From Adineta ricciae (Eukaryota; Rotifera; Eurotatoria; Adinetida; Adinetidae): a stretch of DNA of 64,000 nucleotides. The stretch lies in NCBI GenBank assembly GCA_905250025.1, contig CAJNOJ010000172.1, positions 51,115 through 115,114 of the forward strand. The letters are read 5' to 3'. The position numbers and the translations under genes are program-made. The notes beneath the pieces were generated by a model. It was not told where the DNA came from. It searched no databases and saw only the letters and a list, made by a program, of their open reading frames with translations. Positions 31,936-42,877 of the stretch are shown here, piece after piece (positions within the stretch are counted from its first letter, which is position 1; every line of letters begins with the position of its first letter).

Positions 31936-33219
31936 GATGTTTTTCTTATGAAGATAATTGATAGAAATAGGAAGAAACAGAGAGAGGAGAGATTATTCTT
32001 GATGAGACGAAAAATCTCTTTTGTCCAAAGAATTCAAGTTTTCAAGGAAAATTTCTTGAATTTGTTTAATTTATGAAAAATGCTTTGTTTGAGTAAAAGA
32101 GATTTTTGTATGTAAAATCGATGATATATTGTTTTGTATGAAAAGAGTACGTGCTGATGGATTGGACAAGGCTAAATGTCTATTTTGCTTTGTCAGAAAC
32201 ACGATCTACTCTAATCAATCAACATTTTTGGCTTTTGTTTATGTCAACGGAGTATATTTATCTGGCATCAATCAGTCTTTAAAGATATTTTAATGAGACA
32301 AAAAACTTTAGTTTCAACAAAAACAAATGCACTTTAAGTGCATATTTATTGCGTTTCTCATTTGCGGACAAAATATGTCAGATTGTCTCATCTCATAAGA
32401 GAATCAACAGTATTCGTACAGAGAAGATGAAAAGTATTTAGTTCTCAAATATCGAATGAAATGAAACAAATTACAACAATTGAAAACAGCAAGTTGTAAA
32501 TGTGTATCCTAAATAGAAATAACAGCAATTTTTCTCATTAAGAACATTGAATAATCTTGTTGAAATAGATCAAATGAAGATTTGCAAAGTTTTTTCTTAA
32601 AACATATTTATGTAAATAAACGATATGAAAAATGAATGAATGAATATATTGAAAAGGAAATAATGAGTTGATATAGTTTATGGAAACATTTATTAATTGG
32701 ATATAAAAATCAAAATTAAGATAAATATCACATTTTCAATACATTCTATGTCCATTGAGCAGCATAAGCAGATCATTTTTACTTTCATAAATAATTAATT
32801 GCATTGATTTTTGTCAAAGACAAATCGACTGAATGTGTTCTGATACTTGAATATTTTCAGCCATCGATCAATCTGAAAGCACAAATGTTATCATTCTTCA
32901 TAAAGACTTTTGCTTTATCAGATACAACTTATGATAAATGATAGACTATGAGGCATCCATACATGTGTAACTTCAAACTTGAATTCAATTTTTCAAGTTT
33001 GACATAAAAATCTGCTGAATTCGAACTGAACGCGATGCACAGCGACCTCTATGAATTAATAAATCAATAAAACTTGGTAGAGGAATACGTTGTTCATAAA
33101 TTCTCATGTCATGTCGTGTCTTTTGAACCAATGGAAAAACCATTTTGCTGCTTCTTCTTCTTCTTCTTCTTCTTTTTTTGATACTTTTTTTTTAATAAAA
33201 GAAAAAGGAAAAAATTGAA
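31936..33219. other. Intergenic region
   Basis: About 1.3 kb, AT-rich, between two divergently transcribed genes (repeat-motif protein and Nova-like). A (CTT)n run at about 33148-33172 lies just before the Nova-like start. No other structure noticed. Confidence 0.5.
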
Positions 33220-34553
33220 ATGTCATCATCGTCAAGTTCATCACGTCATCAAACGAATCGTCAAGATTATGATGAAAAAGAGAGTTTATATGAAAATATT
33301 CTTCATATCAAATTTCTTCTACCTGGAACAACAACAGGAAGTGTCATCGGAAAAGGTGGAGAAAGAATCGCTTCATTACAAAAAGAAACAAATACAAAAA
33401 TGAAAATGTCCAAAGCTGGAGTAAAATTTGATTTGAATTCGATTTATTTCTTCTAAACAAATCTTGATTTGATTTAGGATTATTTTCCTGGAACACAAGA
33501 ACGTGTTTGTCTTGTCATTGGAACGATTCCAAATGTTTTATCTGTTTATGAATTTTTATCTGAGAAAATCAAAGAAACATTTCCAGGCGATGTAATTCGT
33601 TCACGTCAAATCAAATTACTTATTCCCAATGCAACTGCTGGAGTTATTATTGGAAAAGGAGGAACAACTATTGAAAATATAAAACATGATACAACAGCTT
33701 CACTCACAATTACACCTAAATCAGATATTTCAGAAAGAGTTATGACAATTACAGGTTGAAAATGAAAATGAATTTCTTTTCGAAATATCACAATTTCCAT
33801 TTTGGTTTAGGTGATGAAAATACTCGAATCAAAGCTTTAGAAATTGTTTTACAAAAAGTCTTAGAAGATCCACATCATGATAATATTACCAATGTAAATT
33901 ATTCAAATGAAAAGAATTTTCTAAATAATTGTTCGAATTATCCATCAACTACGAACGAAATCAATTCATTTAATGATCGTAAGATTTCATTTTCTCGTCA
34001 ATTGAAAAAGATTTTGATGATATGTTTAGATAATTTAAATGGAAAAAGTCCTGGTTTAATGTCGATAAATTCTTCTTCATATATATCTTTACAATTGAGT
34101 GGTTTACAACGTTTATCTCAATTGATTATAAATGCTGGTGGAACGAATCATTTGACGGTTGATTCTCTTATTGTAAAAAAATCTTCTTTTGTTTTTTTTT
34201 CTTCGAAAATTGAAATGATTTTTCTTTTAAAGAATTCTTTAACATCATTTGGTTTTATTGATTCCCAAATACATGAAATTGTTCAATCGATTGGTTCATT
34301 AATTAATTATGGATTGATAACAGTTGAAAATACATCTCGAACAAATCTTTATTCTCCACCATTTCCTACAAATTACAATCACTTTACATTTTCTCAAGTA
34401 GATTTTCTTATTTTTGTTTCTTTTGAAAATGTTTTTTTCTTTTCTTTTGTTTTTCAGCGTGATCGTTCAGATAATTATTCTCGAAACAGTACTGATATGG
34501 ATTATAAACGATTTAAATCTGATCAACAACGATCGAACAAATCTAAACGATAA
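33220..34553 (+). CDS. Nova/Pasilla-like KH-domain RNA-binding protein
   Basis: Five exons: 33220-33420, 33478-33754, 33811-34172, 34233-34397, 34458-34553; 366 aa. KH1 at about 28-115 has LLPGTTTGSVIGKGGERI and KMSKAGDYFPGTQERVCLV; KH2 at about 118-195 has LLIPNATAGVIIGKGGTTIEN. The order, the DYFPGTQERVCL signature and the VLEDPHHDNITNVNYS end match Nova and Drosophila Pasilla, neuronal alternative-splicing regulators that bind YCAY. The third KH domain of Nova is not evident; a divergent helical region with an RS/KR-rich tail takes its place. The last two introns (60 nt each) are multiples of three and open in frame, so retention would add residues without a stop. Confidence 0.82.
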
Positions 34554-35020
34554 AATCTTGAATTTGTTTATCTCTTTTGTAAATTTGTCTTCTTATCATT
34601 GATGAAAATCGTTTTCAAAGAATATCAAACTGTTTTTCTTTAATTCTAAACGATTATCAATCAGATAGATAGTAATTTTTCTTTATAATATTCTCTCAAT
34701 TTATCTTTGTCTTGTCATTTAATCATAAAAACTTTCTTCTTGCGGAATAAAACGCATTCATTTACCGATAAATCTCCTAAACATTTTCTTTCTCAAAGTA
34801 CAATGATGAAACATGATGTTTCAACATGCAAGTGTTGATTCATATCAATATTGACATGCGTGTTTCTCTATGCTCGACTTTCGTTGTTTTTCTCTTATCA
34901 GAAAAATCTTGAAATTCAAAAGAAAAAAAGAAACATCGTAAAACGTTGTTAAAGGAAAAATTTCTTTTGAGAGTTTCGTCTTCGTTGTAAATTTTGTCTT
35001 TTTTATCAAAAACAAAGACA
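34554..35020. other. Intergenic spacer
   Basis: AT-rich 3' flank of the Nova-like gene and 5' flank of the nuclear receptor; no gene or clear element seen. Confidence 0.45.
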
Positions 35021-36578
35021 ATGACTCATGAAAGTCGAATGTTAATAATCACATCAAATCAAGATCTTATTAGTGAATTATCTTCGAAGAAAACACCTGA
35101 TACTCGTGTCATTCATTTAAATGAAAATAACAATTTTCTTGATTTTACTTTTGCTCAACTCACCGAACTTGTTCGTAGTCATTTTGTTGGTCTCTTCTTT
35201 CTTCAAATTCTTTTCTCTTTTATTTAGAATTCTAAAAATGATCAAATGTACAAACGAGTTCTCGATTCTCCTCAAACAAGTCGATCGAAAATGGCGAAGA
35301 TTTTCAAGAAATCAACAGATCTTGTTTGTGTCATCTGTGGAGATTATGCAATTGGTTTCAATTATGATCTTCTTACATGTGCTTCATGCAAAGCTTTTTT
35401 TCGTCGCAATGCCCAATATGAACCAGTAAGAAAATGAATTTCTCTATGAAAATCTTCTCTTTTTCTTTTCTCTTCAAAGAATAAACTTCGTTGTTTAACT
35501 GGAGAAAATCATTGTTCGGTTAATTTTAAATCCGCTCGGCGATGTCAACGTTGTCGATTGGAAAAATGTTTGAATTTAGGAATGAGAAAAGATTTTATAA
35601 TCAGTGAAGAAGAAAAACAAAAACGAAGACAACGTTTAGAAGAAAATCGATTACTTTCGAATGAATTTCATTCATCATCAACACTCCCAATCACCAATAT
35701 TTTTTCACAAGAAATTTCACAAGTAAATTCACATTTAATCTGAATTATTTGAAAAATATAAAAACGAATTCATATTGTAAAAGTTTTCGAATAATTAATG
35801 TTTTATTTAGAATTTCCTTATTGATTCCAAACATGAAGATCTTTCTATAGAAGATTGGATAACAATTGATAATATTCGTTCGAATTATTCATCGATATTT
35901 TCAAATGAAAAGGCAAAAACATTTTCATTTAATATGTCTGATCGTATTTCAGCTTTGATTTATTGGTCAGAAATTGTCAATGAAAGAATTTTAAAATTAA
36001 TTTCATATTTTCGTCAAATTGATGAATTTGAACAATTAAATCTTGATGATCGATTTCTTTTAATCAAATATAATCTTCATTCATTATATTTAATTCAACG
36101 ATGTTTAAAATTTAATTTAACAACTGGATCATTTTGTACATTAAATGATGAAGAACGTTTGAAACGTCAAAAATTCTTTCATTTATGTTATGGAACAAGT
36201 GGAATGAGAGATTCATTTAAAAATTTAATGAAAACACTTGCAACAGTTACAGAACAAGATTTAACTTTAATCGAATTGATTTTAATTGTTTTACTTTTCT
36301 CCAAAGGTTTGTCAATGAATGAAAATGAACCTTTATTAAAAGAAAATTTAACAGTTTTTCGTGTTCAATCTCATTATTTAACATTAACATGGAATTATTT
36401 AATCTATAAACAAGGTTATTCAAAAACAATTCAACAATTTACTCGATTATTCACTGAAATAACACGTATACAATCAGTGATAAGTCAATATAGACAATTC
36501 TTTCGTTCACAATTTCAATCAACAGATGCTGTAGAACGATTTCCACCATTAATGCAAGCTGTTCTACATATTACTTAA
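35021..36578 (+). CDS. Nuclear hormone receptor, 457 aa
   Basis: Exons 35021-35185, 35228-35425, 35480-35722 and 35811-36578, all phase 0. The DNA-binding domain is at about 84-155: CVICGDYAIGFNYDLLTCASCKAFFRR, with four Cys of zinc finger 1, then C-x(5)-C-x(9)-C-x2-C of finger 2 and CRLEKCLNLGMRKD. The P-box CASCKAF differs from the common CEGCKGF, so the DNA half-site may be unusual. About 250 C-terminal residues form an all-helical ligand-binding-like domain, starting near SALIYWSEIVNERILKL. Such divergent receptors are expanded in rotifers and nematodes. Ligand unknown. The first-intron donor (GTTGGT) is weak, so the first 55 residues are less sure. Confidence 0.82.
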
Positions 36579-37166
36579 CTTTTCTCTTCTTTCGATTTTC
36601 TTTTTAATGATCCTCCATTCACTAAGAATAACAAACTTTAAGAATCGATCAATATGTTTTCTTTTTTTCGAATTCCAACTTCAATTTTCCAATACATCAA
36701 ATTCTCGAAGAAAATTCGAAATTTCCGTGTTTATCTCATATGTTGTAGGTTGACATTGAGATTTTGTCTCTATTAAAGTTCATGATTCTCTTTAAACACT
36801 TTTAAACGAACAGAATTTGATTATCCTTGTTAAATAGTTGATAAAACATGACTCGTTCATTTGTATTTTGCATTTCGATCGTATAAAATCAGTCTGTGCT
36901 ATTAGTAAAAACATCGTGTTTAACTATGATTAATGTTTTCGAAGAGAAAACGATGTTGTTAATGATATATTTATCTTTCATGATCAAAATCACGTTCGAC
37001 AGAAAGAATGTTTTTTTTCTCTTTCGTCTGTCCTATTTTGTGCTAAGTTTCATTTCGAGTACATATGGCTATCGTTTCGCATGAATGAGAAAAAACGGAA
37101 GTTTTCGTCAATCGATGACATTTAAAAGAAATTGAAATTCATTGATAAAACTGAAAAGTATTGATC
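36579..37166. other. Intergenic spacer
   Basis: AT-rich with no supported gene. A loose array of TTC/GAA pentamers at about 36702-36728 resembles a heat shock element but is out of register. Confidence 0.4.
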
Positions 37167-37932
37167 ATGCATTATACTCCACGATTTGTTCTTCAAGCTC
37201 ATCACATCGTCAAAATTGTGTAAAAAAAAGACAGACAGAATATTTCTAAAAATAATCGAATATCTTTATTGTTTTAGTTATTATAACACATGTGTCTTTT
37301 CATCTCCATCCGATTATGAAAAATTGAAATCAAATAAAAGTCTTGGTCAATTAATATTCTTTCTTGGTTTAAGTTTAATTGCAATAACAGGTGTTGATTT
37401 GAGTAGTATGTCTTATACAATAGTAACAAGTGAACAATCGATTTGGCCAAGTTCAGGACGAGGAATTTGGATTGGTTTATTCGTAATGGCAGTTGGAGCA
37501 TTTACAATTATCGCTGTACGTGAACAAACCCATGGTGCATTTTATGTTTTACTTCCTTATGCGATTGTTGCGATGATTTTTTGTTTATTTGGTTTATTAA
37601 CATCAATATCTGTTCTCGATCATTATTTAAAAGATCCGGAATTATCTCAAAAAGAAAATCGAAATAAAAAACAAGGAATTCAATTTGCACTTGCAGGTTT
37701 ATTCATTGGACTTTTTGGTTTAACATTTCTATTTTTATCGTGTCTTTCTTGTATGATTTGTTGGACAATACCGAATCTTTGTACAAAATATCAAGGAAGA
37801 GATCCAGAACCAATTTCACAAATACAATCTTCACCTCCGATGAATTATCCTTTGACACCATTAGGAACACCTCGACAAAGATTAATTCCAAATAGTCCAA
37901 GATTTCCTTCTACGAGACAATATCGAGTGTAA
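37167..37932 (+). CDS. Four-span membrane protein with Pro-rich tail, 235 aa
   Basis: Exons 37167-37219 and 37278-37932, 58-nt intron (GT|T). Four hydrophobic segments (about 40-60, 85-110, 120-145, 175-205) with short loops, then a cytosolic tail rich in Pro, Ser and Arg (SSPPMNYPLTPLGTPRQR). The start is chosen because its exon splices in frame with a proper GTAAAA donor. Topology resembles MS4A or other small tetraspan proteins but no diagnostic motif is visible. Family and function unknown. Confidence 0.65.
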
Positions 37933-38009
37933 AAATCATTTTCAAATAAAGAAACTTTTCTTTCGTAGTTTATTTAATAGATCAAAACAATGTGTTTTTT
38001 TTTGTAAAA

Positions 38010-38483
38010 CTAATTACAGTTTTCTAATGTTTGTTTGATTTGATCAAAATCAGGAAGTTTGTCTGCATTTTCGAGTATTTCTGCATATTTGATTTGACCT
38101 TGTTTATCAATGACAAATGCACTTCGTTTTGTAAGACCTTTAAAACCTAATCGTTCATCATCACAAAGTGAATCGTATTGTTTTGCCACATCTTTATTGA
38201 AATCGGATAACAAATCAAACGGAAGTTCATTTTCTTCTCGAAATTTTGCCAAACAGAACGGCGAATCAACGGATATTCCCAAAACTGTTGCATTTAAATT
38301 TTCATAAATACTAATTTCATCTCGAGTCGAACATAATTCCGTTTTACAAACATTCGTAAATGCCAATGGAAAGAATAACATTACAACATTCGATTTTGTT
38401 CGCAATTCTTTCAATGAAATCTTCTCTAATTTCGTATTGAAAAGAGTAAAATCCGGAGCTTGTTGACCAACTTCAATCGACAT
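38010..38483 (-). CDS. AhpE/BCP-type peroxiredoxin, copy 1
   Basis: Intronless, 157 aa. Peroxiredoxins reduce H2O2 and organic peroxides with a peroxidatic Cys. The active site PLAFTNVC puts that residue at Cys46, with a further Cys51 (C-x4-C, as in PrxQ/BCP resolving pairs). Also LGISVDSP and KRSAFVIDKQGQIKYAE. The sequence style is that of bacterial, notably Bacteroidetes, peroxiredoxins rather than animal Prx1-6. It lies 299 bp from a second copy in tandem; the two differ at many residues. Horizontal origin followed by duplication is inferred. Confidence 0.88.
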   Translation of the reverse strand: MSIEVGQQAPDFTLFNTKLEKISLKELRTKSNVVMLFFPLAFTNVCKTELCSTRDEISIYENLNATVLGISVDSPFCLAKFREENELPFDLLSDFNKDVAKQYDSLCDDERLGFKGLTKRSAFVIDKQGQIKYAEILENADKLPDFDQIKQTLENCN

Positions 38484-38782
38484 TTTTTCCTCAGATAATC
38501 GTAACTTGCGCGAAAAAGAAGAAGAAATGACTTTAAAAAGTGTACAGAAAACTTTTTTCTTTTTGTCTTATCAGCAATCAAACTAAAGATTAGAATTTGT
38601 CACACGGTTTTTTCTTTGTCACAATGATGAAGCGAAAGTTTGTTTTTTTTTCTTCTTTCGAATGACAAATGAAATTATTTTATGAATGAAATCAAGGAAA
38701 ATGTTTATTATTTGAATAAAAGGAAGAAAGGAAAATGTTGACTTTCGAAAAGGAAACGAATGTTTTATGTTAAATTTGGATA

Positions 38783-39262
38783 TTAACTTGAAAGTTGTTC
38801 CAATGTTTCTTTAATTTTGGCGAAATTTGGAACTTTTCCAGCATCAGGCAGAATTTCTGCATATTTAATTTGACCTTGTTTGTCAATGACAAATGCACTT
38901 CGTTTTGTAACACCTTTCAAACCAAATAAAGGAAAATCTTCATAAAGTGAATTATATTTTCTTGAAACTTCTTTGTTAAAATCAGATAATAAATCAAATG
39001 GAAGTTTTTGTTCTTCTCGAAATTTTCCTAAAGTAAAAAGCGAATCAACTGAAATGGCCACAATTGTTGCATTTAGCTTTTGATATTTGCTAATATCATC
39101 CCGAGCTGAACATAATTCTGCTGTGCAAACACCTGTAAATGCTAATGGAAAAAATAGAACAACCACATTCGATTTCGACGTTAAATCTTTGAGAGAAACT
39201 TCTTTTTGTTCGGTGTTATAAAGTGTAAAATCCGGTGCTTGTTGGCCAACTTCGACTGACAT
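38783..39262 (-). CDS. AhpE/BCP-type peroxiredoxin, copy 2
   Basis: Intronless, 159 aa, tandem paralogue of 38010-38483. Active site PLAFTGVC with Cys46 and Cys51; VAISVDSLF, LYEDFPLFGLKGV and KRSAFVIDKQGQIKYAE follow. The residues around the active site (GVCTAELCSARDD) are closer to bacterial relatives than those of copy 1, so copy 2 may be nearer the ancestral form. Cytosolic, with no leader peptide. Each copy has its own upstream spacer and so probably its own promoter. Confidence 0.88.
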   Translation of the reverse strand: MSVEVGQQAPDFTLYNTEQKEVSLKDLTSKSNVVVLFFPLAFTGVCTAELCSARDDISKYQKLNATIVAISVDSLFTLGKFREEQKLPFDLLSDFNKEVSRKYNSLYEDFPLFGLKGVTKRSAFVIDKQGQIKYAEILPDAGKVPNFAKIKETLEQLSS

Positions 39263-39982
39263 TGTTAAATTATGAGAAATAATCAGGTTTTATTCTTCAA
39301 GTTTATATCTGAAAATATGGAAAAAGAATTCTTTTTTTTCATTCGTCAGATCTGACGAGAAGAAAAAACCTGTCGTGTCATTTTTCTTTGGCTAAAAAAA
39401 GATTTTCTTTTCACATGAATAATTGGACTTAAAAAAAACGTTGGTAAGGTTTAGTTCACACACATGTTTTCTCTCTGCGTCCCTCTGACCTATGTTGACT
39501 ACTAATAAGAAGAAAAGTGCATAAAAACATCGATATAATACATAAGAAGTATTTTCTGTCTCGACGTTTGTTTTTCTCTTTCCAATCAAGAAGAGCGATA
39601 AAGAAAGAAAGATTTACTTTTCCTCTTCGAAAAGAAAACAAATCACCAATTATTTATTATTCTTCGGTTGAAATTTCATCGGAATCGATCGAATTCCTCA
39701 ATTGTACAAAGAGATCGTTGAATTTCACAGATATTTGTCTTGATTAACTTTTCGAACGATATTGTTTTAACAATGAAGTCAGACAAGTACTGGGTTTTTT
39801 AATCTTTTTCTTGTCAGTAGACGTCAGGAAGGGAATTAAATAAAATCATCCGACATGAACTTAATAATTACGAGGAAAAATTGAAACAATCTCGAAAACA
39901 TCTTTTTCAGAGAAATTCCATGTGAGAAAAACTTATTTTGAAATCCAAAAAATATTGAATTTTATTTGACGAAAGTTTCTCT
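39263..39982. other. Intergenic spacer
   Basis: AT-rich promoter side of peroxiredoxin copy 2 and 3' side of the next gene. Short open frames on both strands overlap each other and look spurious. Confidence 0.45.
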
Positions 39983-40417
39983 TTATGCTTTGATTGAATT
40001 TTTCGAATCGATCGGTAATGATTTTTCTTGATAAATCATCGAATGACTGAAATCCATTTGTTGTTTAATTAAATTGTAAACCGTAGCGATATCTTTATCA
40101 TCCATTGTAATTCCAATTGAAGGCCATTGATTTGCATCAATTAAAATATAAAATTTCCTTGCAAGTCGCTTCCAATCACAATGCCACCAGATCGGTGTTA
40201 ATGACATTCCCCATAATTTATAACTGAACATGTCTAAATCATCTGTTGAACAAAATTCACATGAACGAATATTTTTATAGAAGATTTTCTTCTTTCCAAA
40301 TGGAAAATAATATAAATTAATCAGAAAATAATCCGAATATAGAGTAACATAATCGTTTGAAAACAATGGACGATCAGAATTGACAATATTCTTCATTTTT
40401 ACTTTGAAATTATTCAC
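39983..40417 (-). CDS. Small hypothetical protein with PH-like composition, 144 aa
   Basis: Single exon. The protein has alternating strands (VTLYSDYFLINLYYFPFGKK and KIFYKNIRSCEFCS), a Trp-rich loop (LWGMSLTPIWWHCDW), then KFYILIDANQWPSIGITMDD and a C-terminal helix. The order resembles small PH-like proteins of bacteria and fungi in which a membrane-proximal strand set is followed by a helix, but I cannot name a family. It is divergent from the Nup88-like gene, with about 76 bp between their presumed starts. The Met at residue 8 is an alternative start. Confidence 0.6.
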   Translation of the reverse strand: MNNFKVKMKNIVNSDRPLFSNDYVTLYSDYFLINLYYFPFGKKKIFYKNIRSCEFCSTDDLDMFSYKLWGMSLTPIWWHCDWKRLARKFYILIDANQWPSIGITMDDKDIATVYNLIKQQMDFSHSMIYQEKSLPIDSKNSIKA

Positions 40418-40493
40418 AAAAACAAACCATGAAGACCTTTATAAGATCGAGATTAAGAGATAAATTCTTATATTGATAAAATGACACACAAAA

Positions 40494-42731
40494 ATGTCAG
40501 AAGATCAAGATGAAAATTCAATGTCGATAAAGCGACATCTATTCTCAACTGAAAATAAACTTATCTCGTCTAATGAAAATCGATGTGTGTTTATTTGTAA
40601 TTATATCTGTCTTGAAGAGAAATTTTCATATCATTCACAAATATGTTTCGTATTCCATTATCATTACCCAATATCAATGTATTTACATTTGGCGAATCAT
40701 CTCTATATGGTTATGATTCATTAAATCATTGTTTAATTGTTTATTCATTAAATGATTTAAACAATTTACATGAAAATCGTCCTGATCGTTTTCATTTATC
40801 TTCATCTCCGTCAACAGCAATTGAAAAATTAATTTTAAATCCAAATGAAACGATTCTTGCCTTAATATCTGACAACACCGTTTATTTCGTGTATTTACCT
40901 CAATTAATCAATTCTCCTTCAAAAGGTAATTTTTGCTTATTGAAATTTTCTTTGAGAATTTTCCTTTTGAAAATCAGGTTCTCGTCTTTGTCCATTAAAT
41001 GTTCTTCCATCAAATCCATGTGAATTGATTGATTTTCTTTGGTTATCTCCACATCATTTTGTACTTGTGAATTGTTATCCATCATCCAGTGAATGTCATC
41101 TTTATCGAATTCGTCTATCGAGAAGTTCTCATATTGAATTTATTCAAACATATTCTGTTGGAAATGAAGGGAAAAGTCGTAAAAATGAAACTCCAACAAA
41201 AAATATTTCACTTCGTCAACCAGCAAACATTGTCAAATTAGATTTAGCCAAACGAAAACAAGATCAATTCACCTATCTTCTTCTCTTTGCATTAAAAGAC
41301 AATGGAGATATTTATCTTCTTGAATTTGAGCAAAATCAATTCTTTCAAAAGTTTGTTTTTCAATTCTTTTCTCCAAAATGAATTTTCTTCTTTTAGTGAA
41401 AATTCAATTTGTGGAGAATTTCACGGTCCACTTCGAATTCTTCCACCAACATACGATAATTATGGTTCTAATTATAGTCATTCAAATTTTCTTTGTTTAT
41501 CGTGTTCGGAGAAAGTCTTGATTCTTTTAACACGGAATATTTGTCAAATAAATCAATGTGTTCTTTTAAATCCATCAAATGATGAGTTTTGTTTATTTAC
41601 AATTGATTCGATTCATTTACCAAAAACTGATCAAATGAATTTAACGATCAAATCAATGATTAGAAATCCGTTGAATTCGAATGTTTATTATGTTTGTGAT
41701 TCATCATCGAATGTTTATTCAATTGAAATCTCGTGGATCAATGAAATTCAAGAGAAACAAATTTCAGCAACGAAAATTCAATATTTATGTAAATCGAATC
41801 ATTCGATTGAACAAATTGGTTTAGTTCAAACGACTAATAAAGGACAATGGTTAACGATTTTAACAAAAACATCGCAAAATCAAGAAAAAGTATGAAAACA
41901 AAAACAACTCAATTGTAAATGAAATTCTTCGGGATTTTTTCATAGGAATTGATTCTTCTTCGTCCGAATTCTTCATTGAATTCTTCAACAAATGAAATGA
42001 AATGTGATTCTTTGATTGAACCATTAAGAAATGATCAATCAAACGCAAATCATTCTGAATTTGTCGAACGTATTCATTCGATTTTACATCGTAATTTAAC
42101 ATTACCTCATGTAACTCTTTCTTCATCTTCATCATCACAAACAAATCTTTCTAATGGAGATTTTCAAAATAATCTTTTGAAATTTCTTCAATTCTTTTCG
42201 GAAGAATATCTCGATAAACAAGAAAAAGTTCAAATTGAATTACAAAATAAACAAAGATATTTAAATGATTTTCAACAACTTCAAATCATCGCAAAACAAG
42301 AATTAGATGAGAAATTTCAACAATTACAAAGTTCAATCAAATCTTTCAATGAACAATATCATCAAGTAAACAAATCTACGAAGAGAAAGAGACACAAATG
42401 CAAATATAAAATATGAATTTTGATTTAGGAATATTTTCGTCGACAAGAATTATCGTCACATCTTGATGATTTGTTATCCATTGTTGAACAAAATACTCCA
42501 GTTGTTTCCAATGCTGAAATCTTAATGCATCAACAATTGGAAAGATATCGAATTCAAATTGATTCTCTGCAAAAGAAATTGGCACTTTTAAAAGATTTTA
42601 TTCCAAAGAATTTACGAGAAGAAAAAATTGATCAATCATCAATGGAAAATATTCAAATATTTCTTCAATATTTTAAAACACATATTGACCAAATGAAACA
42701 ACAAATCAACGAAATTAATCACAACAATTGA
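40494..42731 (+). CDS. NUP88: Nup88-like nucleoporin
   Basis: Exons: a 5' part within 40494-40925, then 40978-41350, 41397-41889, 41946-42365 and 42429-42731. From the Met at 40643 it is 623 aa; an upstream exon from the ATG at 40494 probably adds about 30 residues, but the splice there is unclear. N-terminal beta-propeller-like part (NINVFTFGESSLYGYDS, LLFALKDNGDIYLLEF). FVERIHSILHR and a C-terminal coiled coil with PVVSNAEILMHQQLE match the end of Nup88. Nup88 anchors the Nup214 complex on the cytoplasmic face of the pore and supports CRM1 export. The overall match is moderate. Confidence 0.72.
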
Positions 42732-42877
42732 ACTTTTCTCTTTGTTTAATAAAGAAAACATTTATTTATTTGAAGATATCATAGGAAATTTGTCTATCTC
42801 TTTTGTTTCTCAAGAAAAAGAACAATAAAGTTATATTTTCATAAATTCTGGAATAAAAATCAAAAGAAGAAATGATT

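Noticed and set aside
36702-36728. Heat-shock-element-like TTC/GAA cluster
   Set aside because: The pentamers are not in 5-bp register, unlike the clear sites at 258-334.
40863-41085. Minus-strand frame inside the Nup88-like gene
   Set aside because: Shadow frame overlapping a spliced gene with consistent phases.
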